Source of the DNA: Prochlorococcus sp. AH-736-N03 | Lineage (GTDB): Bacteria; Cyanobacteriota; Cyanobacteriia; PCC-6307; Cyanobiaceae | Assembly: GCA_028140765.1 (NCBI GenBank) | Contig: JAOIOX010000010.1 | Coordinates: 1 to 34,173, forward strand | Direction: 5' to 3' | DNA: 34,173 nt | In this document: positions 1-8,823 of the stretch, piece by piece | Layout of the letters: the number at the start of each line of letters is the position of its first letter | How positions within the stretch are numbered: position 1 is the first letter of the stretch | Notes under the pieces: model-generated | What the model was told of the DNA's origin: nothing | Seen by the model: only the letters and a program-made list of their open reading frames with translations | Databases searched by the model: none | Position numbers and translations under genes: made by a program

Positions 1-813
1 ATTGCCATAACTTGGATTAATTATAAAAGTAGAAATAAAAGTGTATTTAAAGGTTTTGGCACTGGCATAAATAATAAAAAAATGGTTTATCCTGCCAGCA
101 TAGTCAAGTTAGTTTATGGCCTTGCTGCATTTTATTGGATTAAAAAAGGAAGTTTATTATTATCAGATGAAATTATTGATGCTGTAAGGAAAATGTTGTC
201 TTTCTCCAGTAATAATGCAACAAGCTTTTTAATTGATTTACTTACTGGAACAACAAGTGGACCTCGTATTGAAGGCGAACTATGGGAAAATTGGAAATAT
301 CAAAGAAGTATAATAAATGATTGGCTACATGATTTAAATTGGGAAGAATTGGTTGGTATAAATTGCTGTCAGAAGACTTGGGATGATGGACCATTTGGTC
401 GTGAGAAAGAATTTTATGGATATGATAATAAAAATAGAAACGCTATGAACTCTGATTCGGCTGCAAGGGTTTTGGAGGAAATTATGATTCATATTGATTA
501 TCAAGAAAATAATTTAAATTTGCGAAGTTTTTTAAAAAGAAATTTAAATAAAGTTGTTCTTCAAAACGATTCTCTTAATCAAATAGATGGTTTTTTGGGT
601 GAAGGTTTACCAGAAAGTATTAATCTTTGGAGTAAAGCAGGCTTAATGTCTGAAGTTAGACATGATTCAGCTTGGTGGATTAATAATCAATCTCTACAAA
701 CTTTATTAGTAGTTTTTTGTAATGGAGAACAATATTCCAAAGATTCTTCCCTTTTACCGTTAATAGCAAAAGAAGTATACGATTTTAATAAGAGATATAC
801 TATTGAGGACTAA
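1..813 (+). CDS. Class A beta-lactamase-like serine hydrolase (5'-truncated by window edge)
   Basis: The reading frame is open from base 1, so the true start lies upstream of the window. The first in-frame ATG, at 82, cannot be the start because the catalytic serine falls only six residues after it. The three signature motifs of the penicillin-binding/beta-lactamase fold are visible: SIVK (Ser codon at 97, the SxxK nucleophile), SNN at about 208-216 (the SxN motif) and KAG at about 634-642 (the K[T/S]G motif). The nucleophile, general base and third motif are all kept, so the fold is probably active. Cyanobacterial members are often housekeeping serine hydrolases of unknown substrate rather than proven resistance enzymes, so I would not call it a resistance gene. 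Its stop overlaps the stop of the convergent 70-residue gene by 4 bases. Confidence 0.8.
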   Translation: MAITWINYKSRNKSVFKGFGTGINNKKMVYPASIVKLVYGLAAFYWIKKGSLLLSDEIIDAVRKMLSFSSNNATSFLIDLLTGTTSGPRIEGELWENWKYQRSIINDWLHDLNWEELVGINCCQKTWDDGPFGREKEFYGYDNKNRNAMNSDSAARVLEEIMIHIDYQENNLNLRSFLKRNLNKVVLQNDSLNQIDGFLGEGLPESINLWSKAGLMSEVRHDSAWWINNQSLQTLLVVFCNGEQYSKDSSLLPLIAKEVYDFNKRYTIED

Positions 814-1022
814 AGTGAATCTTCTAAGAAATTAGAATCTAATTTGTCAGTATAGGCTTCATAAGGAAGCATCATTACTTCTTCAAAATCTAAATCATTC
901 AAAATCCATTCTCTATATTCAGCTAATAAACTTTTTCTATCTTTATTATCTAATTCATAAATACGCAAAGCTGTATCCTTAAAATTTTCTTTAATTAAAT
1001 TTTCAATTTCTTTCCTCTTCAT
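810..1022 (-). CDS. Hypothetical 70-residue protein downstream of the recombinase-like gene
   Basis: I do not recognise this protein. It is soluble, rich in Glu, Asp, Lys and Leu, with an amphipathic helical N-terminus (MKRKEIENLIKENF) and an acidic C-terminus. It has no signal peptide, membrane segment or cysteine. Its ATG lies one base after the stop codon of the serine-recombinase-like gene, so the two are almost certainly co-transcribed and probably translationally coupled. The 4-base overlap with the stop of the convergent beta-lactamase-like gene is normal for this compact genome. Codon use and AT-richness resemble the neighbours. Reality as a gene is likely but not certain; function is unknown. 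Confidence 0.6.
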   Translation of the reverse strand: MKRKEIENLIKENFKDTALRIYELDNKDRKSLLAEYREWILNDLDFEEVMMLPYEAYTDKLDSNFLEDSL

Positions 1023-1023
1023 T

Positions 1024-1647
1024 TTATGTTAGTTCTCCTTCCAAAATTACTCTTCTTATTGTTGATAACGCAATTCCTGTTTGTGATCTGATTGATCTAT
1101 AAGAATATCCTTCATTACGCAATCTGATTACTAAAGATTCTTTTAGAGGACTTATTTTGGGCCTTCCTCCCAAATTATTTCCAGATAATTTTCTGCGTAA
1201 TAGTTGTTCTTTTTTTCTTTCACCTAAACTTTTGTCTTCTAAATTATCTAATTCATATAAAATCTTAAAAATTGAAGAATTTGCATTATAAGATTCATTA
1301 GCAGTAAAAAAACCAGTCAAAGTTCGCAATTGAATACCATTATTAATAAGTTTATTTATTGTTATCAAACATTCTTTTTTATTTTTAAATGCTCGATCAA
1401 GCTCAGTTATTATTAATTGATCTCCTTTTGATAAGGAATTTATAGCTTTATTGAGTTGGGGTTTGATTTCTTCATCTAAACTTATAAATTCAGAGAACAC
1501 TAAACTGCAACCCTCTTTCTTCAAAATTTTTATTTGCTCTTCTAGATTTTTATATTCGTTATGAGTAGCTCTAGCATAACCTACTGCTCTAGAGTTTTTA
1601 CTTTTTTCCGATAATAAAATACGTTTTCTTTTAAATTTAAAAGTCAA
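1024..1647 (-). CDS. Serine recombinase (resolvase/invertase)-like protein lacking the catalytic serine
   Basis: Residues about 20-140 follow the resolvase N-terminal domain: GYAR at 23-26, a helix NLEEQIKILKKEG, then ELDRAFKNKKE at 82-92 and GIQLRTLTGFF. The C-terminus (about 160-205, GGRPKISPLKE followed by GYSYRSIRSQTGIALSTIRR) is a helix-turn-helix like those of Hin/Tn3 resolvases. In the family the sequence reads YARVS, with Ser as the nucleophile. Here it reads YARAT, so Thr28 sits in the Ser position. By eye, the family arginines corresponding to Tn3/gamma-delta R45 and R71 are Lys62 and Lys88, while R8 and R68 equivalents (Arg26, Arg85) remain. Recombination activity is therefore doubtful; a DNA-binding role is my inference. 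No inverted repeats or invertible segment flank it. It heads a two-gene unit with the 70-residue protein. Confidence 0.75.
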   Translation of the reverse strand: MTFKFKRKRILLSEKSKNSRAVGYARATHNEYKNLEEQIKILKKEGCSLVFSEFISLDEEIKPQLNKAINSLSKGDQLIITELDRAFKNKKECLITINKLINNGIQLRTLTGFFTANESYNANSSIFKILYELDNLEDKSLGERKKEQLLRRKLSGNNLGGRPKISPLKESLVIRLRNEGYSYRSIRSQTGIALSTIRRVILEGELT

Positions 1648-1990
1648 TGTTTTATTACATATATTTTTTACTGTATCAAAAAATAATTAAAAAAACACTT
1701 TTTAGTACAAAATAAAGCAATTATTATTTACTTTTATGCCTTATACCTAAATTTAGTATGTTCTGATATCTGTATTATAAATAACGTTATGAAAACTGAT
1801 TTAATCTTAGATAATGAAACAAGAACTTTGTGTAACGAGTAAATTTAATTAAGATTTTCTAAATTGTAGAAGGATTAGTAGAATTCATTTATTTATTTAC
1901 TTATGTTGAATGAGCTTCGGCTTTGAAATTATAAATAGTTAATTCATCTTGTTTTTAGTAAAATAGAATTACAGGTCAAGAAGATTTAAT
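1648..1990. other. 343-base divergent intergenic region between the recombinase-like gene and lipA
   Basis: This is the longest gene-free stretch in the window. It separates two divergent genes and should hold both promoters. I see a TAGAAT -10-like hexamer at 1964-1969, about 21 bases before the lipA start; a very short ORF of 17 codons at 1789-1842; and a C(TTCG)G hairpin at 1912-1923. No tRNA or recognisable conserved small RNA is evident. The rest is AT-rich with no convincing structure. Confidence 0.6.
1912..1923 (+). other. Short hairpin with a cUUCGg tetraloop upstream of lipA
   Basis: The bases GAGC-TTCG-GCTT form a 4-bp stem (three Watson-Crick pairs and one G-U) closed by a C-G pair around UUCG, an exceptionally stable RNA tetraloop. 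It stands out in a very AT-rich spacer. No U-tract follows directly, so it is not a standard intrinsic terminator. It could lie in a lipA leader RNA or be coincidence. Confidence 0.25.
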
Positions 1991-2884
1991 GTGAATAATA
2001 AACCTAATAGTTTAATTTCAAAACCTGAATGGTTAAGGGTCAAAGCTCCACAAGTTGAGAGAATTGGTAATACTGCAAATTTATTAAATGATTTAAATCT
2101 CAATACCGTATGTCAAGAAGCAAGTTGTCCAAATATCGGAGAATGTTTTGCTAGTGGAACTGCAACTTTCCTCATAATGGGTCCTGGTTGCACTAGGGCA
2201 TGTCCATATTGCGATATTGACTTTGATAGATCTAAGAGAGACTTAGACCCAACTGAACCATATCGTTTAGCTGAAGCTGTTTTTAGAATGAAGCTTAAGC
2301 ATGTCGTAATCACATCAGTTAATAGAGACGATCTTGAGGATGGTGGCGCATCTCAATTTTTTCAATGTGTTCATCAAATAAGAGAAAAATCTCCTGAAAC
2401 TACTATTGAGCTTCTAATACCTGATCTTTGTGGCAACTGGAAAGCGCTTGAAAAAGTGCTTGATTCAAATCCAAACGTTTTAAACCACAATATTGAGACT
2501 GTGTCTTCGCTATATAAAAAAGTAAGACCTCAAGGCAAATATGAAAGAACTCTTGAGTTGCTTAAAAGAACCAGAGACTATTCTCCCAAAATTTATACAA
2601 AGTCAGGCTTCATGCTTGGTTTAGGGGAAAAAGACGAGGAGGTCTTAAGTCTTCTTAAGGATTTAAAAAGTAAGTTCGTTGATATTGTTACTATTGGCCA
2701 ATATTTATCTCCTGGCCCTAATCATTTACCTGTTAAAAGATTTGTAAGTCCTTCAAAATTTAACTACTTTAAAGCGTTCGGGGAAAAAGATTTAAACTTC
2801 ATGCAAGTAGTTAGTTCTCCTTTAACTCGTAGTAGCTACCATGCTGAAGAGATTCAAAAACTTATGAAAAAGTATCCAAGATAG
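1991..2884 (+). CDS. lipA: Lipoyl synthase LipA
   Basis: A radical SAM enzyme that inserts two sulfur atoms into protein-bound octanoyl groups to make the lipoyl cofactor of 2-oxoacid dehydrogenases and the glycine cleavage system. Both cluster motifs are present: the auxiliary-cluster cysteines Cys41, Cys46 and Cys52 ([12 protein letters not shown]) and the SAM-cluster CxxxCxxC at Cys67, Cys71 and Cys74 (CTRACPYC). The C-terminal RSSYHAEE contains the conserved serine that ligates the auxiliary cluster. At 297 residues it is full length. The start is a GTG; an ATG two bases upstream (1989) is out of frame and followed at once by TGA. Its stop abuts the stop of the convergent YciI-like gene with no gap. 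Confidence 0.97.
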   Translation: MNNKPNSLISKPEWLRVKAPQVERIGNTANLLNDLNLNTVCQEASCPNIGECFASGTATFLIMGPGCTRACPYCDIDFDRSKRDLDPTEPYRLAEAVFRMKLKHVVITSVNRDDLEDGGASQFFQCVHQIREKSPETTIELLIPDLCGNWKALEKVLDSNPNVLNHNIETVSSLYKKVRPQGKYERTLELLKRTRDYSPKIYTKSGFMLGLGEKDEEVLSLLKDLKSKFVDIVTIGQYLSPGPNHLPVKRFVSPSKFNYFKAFGEKDLNFMQVVSSPLTRSSYHAEEIQKLMKKYPR

Positions 2885-3184
2885 TTATATGCATTTATTT
2901 GGATCTACCCACTCATTTAATTTCCATTCAACTAGATCATTTTTAATCATTGGATCATTCTTAATTATTTTTAGTGCATTTCTATAGTTATTCATCTCAA
3001 GAATAAGTAATCCGCCGTCCCCTGGCCTATTTAAATCATCTACCAAAAAGCCACTTTTTATATTAATTCCTTCTTTTTTTAATTTTTTTATCCAATCAAT
3101 ATGTTCGTTAATTATTTTTCGTTTTAAATCATTATTAATTAAGTATTCTTTTTTTATAATCTCAGTTTTTACAAAGAAAGGCAT
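2885..3184 (-). CDS. YciI-like (YCII domain) small protein
   Basis: A 99-residue ferredoxin-fold protein of the YciI family. The pattern matches: an N-terminal strand, conserved His28 in HIDWIKKLKKEG, a glycine-rich GDGGLLILE strand, the helix of the sequence-conserved NDP segment (about 76-78), and a final EWKLNEWV strand. YciI proteins have a His/Asp pocket, and their function is mostly unknown. The ATG begins immediately before the base following the gltB stop codon on the same strand, with zero spacing, so it should be translated from the gltB message. A metabolic link with glutamate synthase is inference. It is fully convergent with lipA, with no intergenic base between them. Confidence 0.8.
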   Translation of the reverse strand: MPFFVKTEIIKKEYLINNDLKRKIINEHIDWIKKLKKEGINIKSGFLVDDLNRPGDGGLLILEMNNYRNALKIIKNDPMIKNDLVEWKLNEWVDPNKCI

Positions 3185-6100
3185 TTACATTTTTTTTATA
3201 CCAAGCATCTCTTCTTCGCTTGGGGGGACAATCAATTTGAAAGTACTCTTAAAATAAGACCAATTTTCAATTATTTTGGCAGCCTTTAAGCTATTTGTTT
3301 TTGCTTGATATTCTCTAATAATTTCCAATAAGATATTTTCTTGCTTTGATGAAGTTATTTGATGAATGCTTACTATTTCTTTATTTACTTTATTACTTAA
3401 ATCATTATTTTCATCCATTATGAAAGCTATTCCACCAGTCATGCCCGCACCAATATTCCTTCCTGTGGAACCTAGAATAACAACTTTCCCACCAGTCATG
3501 TATTCACAACAATGATCTCCTGCTCCTTCTGTTACCGCTATAGCACCACTATTTCTAACCGCAAATCTTTCTCCTGATTTTCCCAATGCAAATAATTTTC
3601 CACCTGTTGCTCCATAAAGACAAGTATTCCCTAGGATGACTTGTTCGGAGGAGATTTCATTTATTTTTGGTGGAATTATTGTGAGTATTCCTCCATTCAT
3701 TCCTTTACAAACATAATCATTAGCTTCTCCGATTAATTGAACATTCATTCCTTTCAATAAAAAGGCACCAAAGCTTTGTCCTGCATATCCTTTGAAATTT
3801 AAGTTGAGTTCGCCATTAAAGCCAGTGTTACCGTGAAGTTCTGCGATTTCGCCTGATATTTTCGCACAAACACTTCTATCTGTATTTTTTATCTCAATTT
3901 CTTTGGTTAATATTTCGTGATTTTTAATTGAACCTATAAATTTAGTATCAGACAAAAACTCGTCTTCTAATACAGAACCATTACTATGGGCAGTATTTAA
4001 GTGTTTTAACCATGATCTATCAGGGGTTGAGTGTTCATTGACTAAAGAAGAAAGATCAATATTAGAAGTTTTTGGAAGATCGATATTTCTTGCAGAAAGA
4101 AATTCTTGATTACCAATCAGTTCTTCCATATTAGAGACACCAATACTACTCATTATCTGTCTAACTTCTTCAGCTATATACAAGAAAAAATTGACGACAT
4201 TTTCTGGAATACCTTTAAATCTTTTTCTTAATTCTTCTTTTTGAGTGGCAACTCCAACGGGACACTTGTTTGTATGACAAACCCGAGCCATTATGCATCC
4301 TTCAGCAATCATCGCTACAGAACCAAAACCGTATTCTTCAGCACCTAGTAAAGCTGCAATAACTACGTCCCAGCCTGTTTTAAGACCTCCATCAGTTCTC
4401 AAAATTACTCTTTCTCTTAAGTTATTCTCTAAGAGAGATTTATGAACCTCAGCAACACCAAGTTCCCATGGTAAACCTGCATGTTTAATAGAACTCAGGG
4501 GTGAAGCACCTGTACCTCCGTCATGGCCTGATATTTGAATTACATCTGCATTAGCTTTGCTTACTCCAGCAGCAATAGTGCCTATACCAATTTCAGAAAC
4601 AAGTTTAACGCTTACTTTCGCTTTTGGATGCACTTGGTGTAAGTCGTGGATAAGTTGAGCTAAATCTTCAATTGAATAAATATCATGATGCGGGGGAGGA
4701 GATATTAAAGCTACTCCAGGTTTACTATTTCTTAGTTTTGCAATGTAAGAATCAACTTTTGGACCAGGTAATTGTCCCCCCTCTCCGGGTTTTGCACCTT
4801 GAGCCATTTTAATTTCGAGTTGTTTACCACTTCTTAGATATTCAGGTGTAACTCCAAATCTTCCTGAGGCTATTTGTTTGATAGCGGAGCATGCGGTGTC
4901 TCCATTCTTTAAGCCTTTAATAAATGGCAACGTCGCTGACTGAGTATTTTCATCGATATCATTTAAAACATTGAAACGAGCTGGATCCTCTCCCCCTTCT
5001 CCACTATTACTTTTTCCACCAATTCTATTCATTGCAACTGCTAAAACTTCATGCGCTTCTCTGGATAAAGCACCTAAACTCATTCCTCCAGTACAGAACC
5101 TTTTGCAAATTGATTCAACACTTTCAACTTCGTCTAATGGAATACTTTTTCTATTTGAATTAATTGTTAGTAAATCTCTAAGCGATGTTGTCGGTCTATT
5201 ACTTATAAGTTTTTTGTAAGTTTCAAAATGATCGTATCCTGGCCCTTGTTTTACAGCCGAATGTAAAACTTTGGACATCTCTGGGTTATTGGAATGATAT
5301 TCTCCATTATTTCTAAATTGTACAAATCCTAAAAATTCTAATTTCTTTAAATCGATCTCTGGATAGGCTTTCGTATGTATTAAAAGTGTTTCATTAGTTA
5401 ATTCTTTTAATGTTATGCCAGCGATACGACTTGTTGTACCATCAAAAGCAATTTTTATTAAGTCAGATCCAAGGCCTACAGCTTCAAAAATTTGTGCACC
5501 ATGGTAACTAGATAAAAGTGAGATTCCTATTTTTGAGAGAATTTTTCTTAGACCGTCTTCTAGAGCTTTTTTAATATTTTCTTGAACATCAACTATTGAT
5601 AATGGATTTATTTTTTTGCTATCAATTAGTTTTTGTGTTTTTGGATGCTTTAACCAGTGCCTACCTGCTTCAAAGGTCAACCAAGGGCAAACTGCACTTG
5701 CTCCATATCCAATTAAACAAGCTAAGTGATGTGTGCTCCAACATTGACCGGTCTCAATTATTAGAGAAGCTTTTAGCCTGATTTCTTTTTTAAGAAGATA
5801 ATGATGAATTGCTCCAACAGCAAGTAAAGGAGGTATGAAAGTCTTTTTAGGACTAATTCCCTTATCAGAAATGATAATTAAAGAGCAACCTTCTTTAATA
5901 GACAGCTCACTCTGTTTACAGATTAGTTTTAATTGGTTCTCTAAGCCTTGAATACCTTCCTCTAAATTAAACAAACTTGAAATTGTCTGAGATTTAATTT
6001 TTGATTTTTTGATGGAAATGAGTTCTTCCTCATTTAGAATCGGACTTTGCAAATGAATAAAAGGTTTGGCATCTTTAATTTCAAATGGTGTACATCTTTC

Positions 6101-7756
6101 TCCTAGATGCATCTCTAAACTCATTACAAGTTTTTCTCTCAGAGGATCAATAGGAGGATTAGTAACCTGCGCAAATCTTTGCTTAAAGTAGTCGTATAAA
6201 ATATGTGGCTTAGATGAAAGAACTGCTAATGGGATGTCGTCGCCCATGCAATAAGTAGGCTCTTTAGCTAATGAAGCCATTGAATCTAAGATAAGGTCAT
6301 TATCTTCCGCTGAAAACCCGTATGCAGTTTGTTGTTGCAACAACTCAAGGTCTTTTAGTTTACAGTCTTTAACCCATTCATTATTTTCAATTTTTATAGT
6401 TCTATTACTGAGAAGATTTTTATAATCATGCCTTTGAGCGGCTTCAGATTTTACTTCCCAATTTCTTAGGATTCTATTCTGATGAAAATCAACTGCCAAC
6501 ATTTGTCCCGGTCCTAATCGACCTTTTTCTATTACTCTTTCTTCTTCAAGATCTACTACTCCTGTTTCAGAACCCATTATTACAAAACCATCATTTGTGA
6601 TTGAATATCTTGCTGGTCTTAGGCCATTTCTATCAAGCGTTGCTCCGACAAAATTTCCATCAGCAAATACAAGGAGTGCTGGACCATCCCAAGCTTCTTG
6701 TAGGCTTGCAGAATATTCATAAAAAGCTTTTATATACTCTCTCTCCTCAAGTTCTGGTTGATCTCTAAATGCTTCAGGAACAAGTTTTAATAATGAGTCA
6801 GTAATGGGCTGACCTGAACGAATATTGATTTCAAGGGTTGCATCAAGATTTGATGAATCACTTTTGTTTACATCTACAATGGGCTTAATTTCATTAGATA
6901 ACCCTCCCCAAAAATCATCTATATGTGTTTCTGCAGCTTTAGCCCAATTAATATTGCCTAAGAGAGTATTGATTTCGCCATTATGACCCAAAAATCTCAT
7001 GGGTTGAGCTAGTGGCCATTTTGGAAGTGTATTAGTACTAAATCTACGATGATAAACAGAAAATGAAACTTTAAAACTCTCTTCTTTTAGATCTTGATAA
7101 AACTCAGATAATATTTCTGAGCGAACCATACCTTTATAAACGACTGTTTGAGAACTTAGTGAGGCAAAATAAAATTCACAATCCCCGACATCGTTTTTGA
7201 AAGTTTCTCTTATTTTTTTCTCTATTCTTTTCCTTAATTGAAATAAAATTCTTTCAACATCCTGATGATTTTTTTTATCTATATATAAAATCCACTGACA
7301 GATGAATGGAGCATTTGCTTTAGCTAAAGGACCTAAGATTTCATTATTAACGGGTACTGTTCTCCAGGTTGTTTTGTTAACTTTTAATTTATCTGCTTCT
7401 TCATCACATATTGATTTACATATTTCAATTTTTTCTTGTTTATTAGGCATAAAAACCATGCCTAAACCTCTATTAAATTCTTGAGTATTTTTTAGATTAA
7501 TTTTATTTTCTAGATATCCCCATGGAATTGAACATAAAATGCCTGCTCCATCTCCTGAGTCACTATCTCCTCCACAACCTCCTCTATGCTCCATGCAGTT
7601 GAGGCCCTTTAGAGATTGTTTAAGGATCCAGTTGCTTTCTATACCTTCAACATTTGCTACGAAACCAACTCCACACGCATCTTTCTCCCCAATAATTCCA
7701 TTTGGGGAGTAACTATCTTGATATGGGCCAACGATTCTTTTGATACTCTCTCCCAT
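3185..7756 (-). CDS. gltB: Ferredoxin-dependent glutamate synthase (Fd-GOGAT)
   Basis: Catalyses transfer of the glutamine amide to 2-oxoglutarate to make two glutamates, completing the GS-GOGAT route of ammonium assimilation. The 1523-residue length fits Fd-GOGAT and bacterial large subunits. The N-terminal class II amidotransferase domain begins at Cys28 (DACGVGFVAN), which becomes the nucleophile after propeptide removal. The FMN/synthase domain carries SGHDGGTGASP, and the 3Fe-4S cysteines occur in CIMARVCHTNKCPVG near residue 1155. The C-terminal GXGXG beta-helix domain follows (GGKVVILGSTGRNIGAGMTGG). No gltD lies nearby, and the organism appears cyanobacterial, so ferredoxin is the likely donor; glsF is an equivalent name. 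It is first in a unit with the YciI-like gene. A TATAAT hexamer lies about 40 bases upstream of the start. Confidence 0.95.
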   Translation of the reverse strand: MGESIKRIVGPYQDSYSPNGIIGEKDACGVGFVANVEGIESNWILKQSLKGLNCMEHRGGCGGDSDSGDGAGILCSIPWGYLENKINLKNTQEFNRGLGMVFMPNKQEKIEICKSICDEEADKLKVNKTTWRTVPVNNEILGPLAKANAPFICQWILYIDKKNHQDVERILFQLRKRIEKKIRETFKNDVGDCEFYFASLSSQTVVYKGMVRSEILSEFYQDLKEESFKVSFSVYHRRFSTNTLPKWPLAQPMRFLGHNGEINTLLGNINWAKAAETHIDDFWGGLSNEIKPIVDVNKSDSSNLDATLEINIRSGQPITDSLLKLVPEAFRDQPELEEREYIKAFYEYSASLQEAWDGPALLVFADGNFVGATLDRNGLRPARYSITNDGFVIMGSETGVVDLEEERVIEKGRLGPGQMLAVDFHQNRILRNWEVKSEAAQRHDYKNLLSNRTIKIENNEWVKDCKLKDLELLQQQTAYGFSAEDNDLILDSMASLAKEPTYCMGDDIPLAVLSSKPHILYDYFKQRFAQVTNPPIDPLREKLVMSLEMHLGERCTPFEIKDAKPFIHLQSPILNEEELISIKKSKIKSQTISSLFNLEEGIQGLENQLKLICKQSELSIKEGCSLIIISDKGISPKKTFIPPLLAVGAIHHYLLKKEIRLKASLIIETGQCWSTHHLACLIGYGASAVCPWLTFEAGRHWLKHPKTQKLIDSKKINPLSIVDVQENIKKALEDGLRKILSKIGISLLSSYHGAQIFEAVGLGSDLIKIAFDGTTSRIAGITLKELTNETLLIHTKAYPEIDLKKLEFLGFVQFRNNGEYHSNNPEMSKVLHSAVKQGPGYDHFETYKKLISNRPTTSLRDLLTINSNRKSIPLDEVESVESICKRFCTGGMSLGALSREAHEVLAVAMNRIGGKSNSGEGGEDPARFNVLNDIDENTQSATLPFIKGLKNGDTACSAIKQIASGRFGVTPEYLRSGKQLEIKMAQGAKPGEGGQLPGPKVDSYIAKLRNSKPGVALISPPPHHDIYSIEDLAQLIHDLHQVHPKAKVSVKLVSEIGIGTIAAGVSKANADVIQISGHDGGTGASPLSSIKHAGLPWELGVAEVHKSLLENNLRERVILRTDGGLKTGWDVVIAALLGAEEYGFGSVAMIAEGCIMARVCHTNKCPVGVATQKEELRKRFKGIPENVVNFFLYIAEEVRQIMSSIGVSNMEELIGNQEFLSARNIDLPKTSNIDLSSLVNEHSTPDRSWLKHLNTAHSNGSVLEDEFLSDTKFIGSIKNHEILTKEIEIKNTDRSVCAKISGEIAELHGNTGFNGELNLNFKGYAGQSFGAFLLKGMNVQLIGEANDYVCKGMNGGILTIIPPKINEISSEQVILGNTCLYGATGGKLFALGKSGERFAVRNSGAIAVTEGAGDHCCEYMTGGKVVILGSTGRNIGAGMTGGIAFIMDENNDLSNKVNKEIVSIHQITSSKQENILLEIIREYQAKTNSLKAAKIIENWSYFKSTFKLIVPPSEEEMLGIKKM

Positions 7757-7793
7757 AGATTATTTAATTCTATTTAGTTATTTATGTATTTCT

Positions 7794-7799
7794 ATTATA
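7794..7799 (-). promoter_or_regulatory. Candidate -10 element for gltB
   Basis: On the minus strand this reads TATAAT, ending 38 bases before the gltB ATG, which would give a leader of about 30 bases. There is no recognisable -35 hexamer at 17-bp spacing, which would fit an activator-dependent promoter, but no good NtcA palindrome (GTA-N8-TAC) is present either. Confidence 0.4.
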
Positions 7800-7855
7800 A
7801 AAATAAATATGAAAATAAATCTAAAGATAATGAATATTTACCAAATAATTTTAAT

Positions 7856-7918
7856 TTGACAAATTTTACAAAAAATATAATTAAAAACTTTTAGTTAGTG
7901 TCCTTAAAAGGTTATGAT
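7856..7918 (+). promoter_or_regulatory. Candidate promoters of the rpsL str operon
   Basis: Two overlapping possibilities lie upstream of rpsL. TTGACA at 7856-7861 is followed by TATAAT at 7876-7881, but the spacer is only 14 bases. A TATGAT at 7913-7918 is preceded by TTAGTT at 7891-7896 with a 16-base spacer. The latter resembles the rpsT promoter element (GTTATGAT) at the end of the window. The rpsL start is at 7953, so either gives a short leader. Confidence 0.45.
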
Positions 7919-7952
7919 GTTTAAATGTTTATTTTTATCTAAGTTTTAATAG

Positions 7953-8327
7953 ATGCCCACCATCTCACAATTAGTAGGTTCAGAAAGGAAACGTCTGACA
8001 AAGAAAACAAAATCTCCTGCATTAAAAGCTTGCCCTGAGAGAAGAGGGGTATGTACAAGAGTCTATACATCAACACCTAAAAAACCTAATTCAGCTTTGA
8101 GAAAAGTTGCTAGGGTTAGATTAACTTCTGGTTTCGAAGTAACTGCTTATATTCCTGGTATTGGTCATAATTTGCAGGAACATTCTGTAGTACTGCTTAG
8201 GGGTGGGAGAGTAAAGGATTTGCCAGGAGTCAGATACCATATAATAAGAGGAACTTTAGATACGGCTGGAGTCAAAGATAGACGACAATCCAGATCTAAG
8301 TATGGAGCAAAAGTTCCAAAAGATTAA
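7953..8327 (+). CDS. rpsL: 30S ribosomal protein S12
   Basis: A 124-residue decoding-centre protein of the small subunit. The highly conserved S12 segments are easily seen: [17 protein letters not shown] and the loop [20 protein letters not shown]. These contact the A-site decoding bases and are where streptomycin-resistance changes arise in other bacteria. The lysines in both loops are wild type here (KKPNS and GRVKD). Length is normal for cyanobacteria. It is the first gene of the str operon and is followed 25 bases later by rpsG. Confidence 0.98.
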   Translation: MPTISQLVGSERKRLTKKTKSPALKACPERRGVCTRVYTSTPKKPNSALRKVARVRLTSGFEVTAYIPGIGHNLQEHSVVLLRGGRVKDLPGVRYHIIRGTLDTAGVKDRRQSRSKYGAKVPKD

Positions 8328-8352
8328 TTTGTAAACATCACTTTTTTTTAAA

Positions 8353-8823
8353 ATGTCACGTCGTAATGCAGCAGTAAAAAGACCAGTCCTTCCTGATCCT
8401 CAATTTAATAGTCGTCTTGCTTCAATGATGATTTCTCGATTGATGAAGCATGGTAAAAAATCTACCGCTCAAAGAATATTGTCTGATGCGTTTTCTTTAA
8501 TAAGCGAGAGAACAGGAGGAAATGCAGTGGAATTATTCGAAACAGCTGTAAAAAATGCTACTCCTCTTGTCGAGGTACGAGCTAGAAGAGTTGGTGGCGC
8601 AACATACCAAGTACCTATGGAAGTTCGCCAAGAGAGGGGTACGGCTATGGCATTAAGATGGCTTGTTACATTCTCACGAGCAAGAAATGGCAAGAGTATG
8701 TCCCAAAAACTTGCTGGTGAGTTAATGGATGCCGCAAATGAAACTGGTAGTGCCGTTAAAAAAAGAGAAGATACTCATAAAATGGCAGAAGCTAATAAAG
8801 CTTTTGCACATTACAGATATTAA
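8353..8823 (+). CDS. rpsG: 30S ribosomal protein S7
   Basis: A 156-residue primary 16S rRNA-binding protein that nucleates assembly of the 30S head. The N-terminal [18 protein letters not shown] and the following [17 protein letters not shown] are typical of cyanobacterial and plastid S7, as is the C-terminal [18 protein letters not shown]. In E. coli S7 represses translation of the str operon by binding the rpsL-rpsG spacer. Here that spacer is only 25 bases and AT-rich, with no room for a comparable structure. A 96-base spacer separates it from fusA. Confidence 0.98.
   Translation: MSRRNAAVKRPVLPDPQFNSRLASMMISRLMKHGKKSTAQRILSDAFSLISERTGGNAVELFETAVKNATPLVEVRARRVGGATYQVPMEVRQERGTAMALRWLVTFSRARNGKSMSQKLAGELMDAANETGSAVKKREDTHKMAEANKAFAHYRY

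Noticed and set aside
1-813. Antibiotic-resistance beta-lactamase
   Set aside because: The catalytic motifs are those of the fold, but similar proteins are common chromosomal hydrolases in cyanobacteria; nothing here indicates resistance or mobility.
1024-1647. Active DNA invertase or transposon resolvase
   Set aside because: No inverted repeats, transposase or res-like site nearby, and the nucleophilic serine position is Thr.
7794-7841. NtcA-binding site upstream of gltB
   Set aside because: The best candidates on the minus strand, TAT-N8-TAC and GTA-N8-TTA, each match only one half of GTA-N8-TAC, and their spacing to the -10 is not right. In such AT-rich DNA this is expected by chance.
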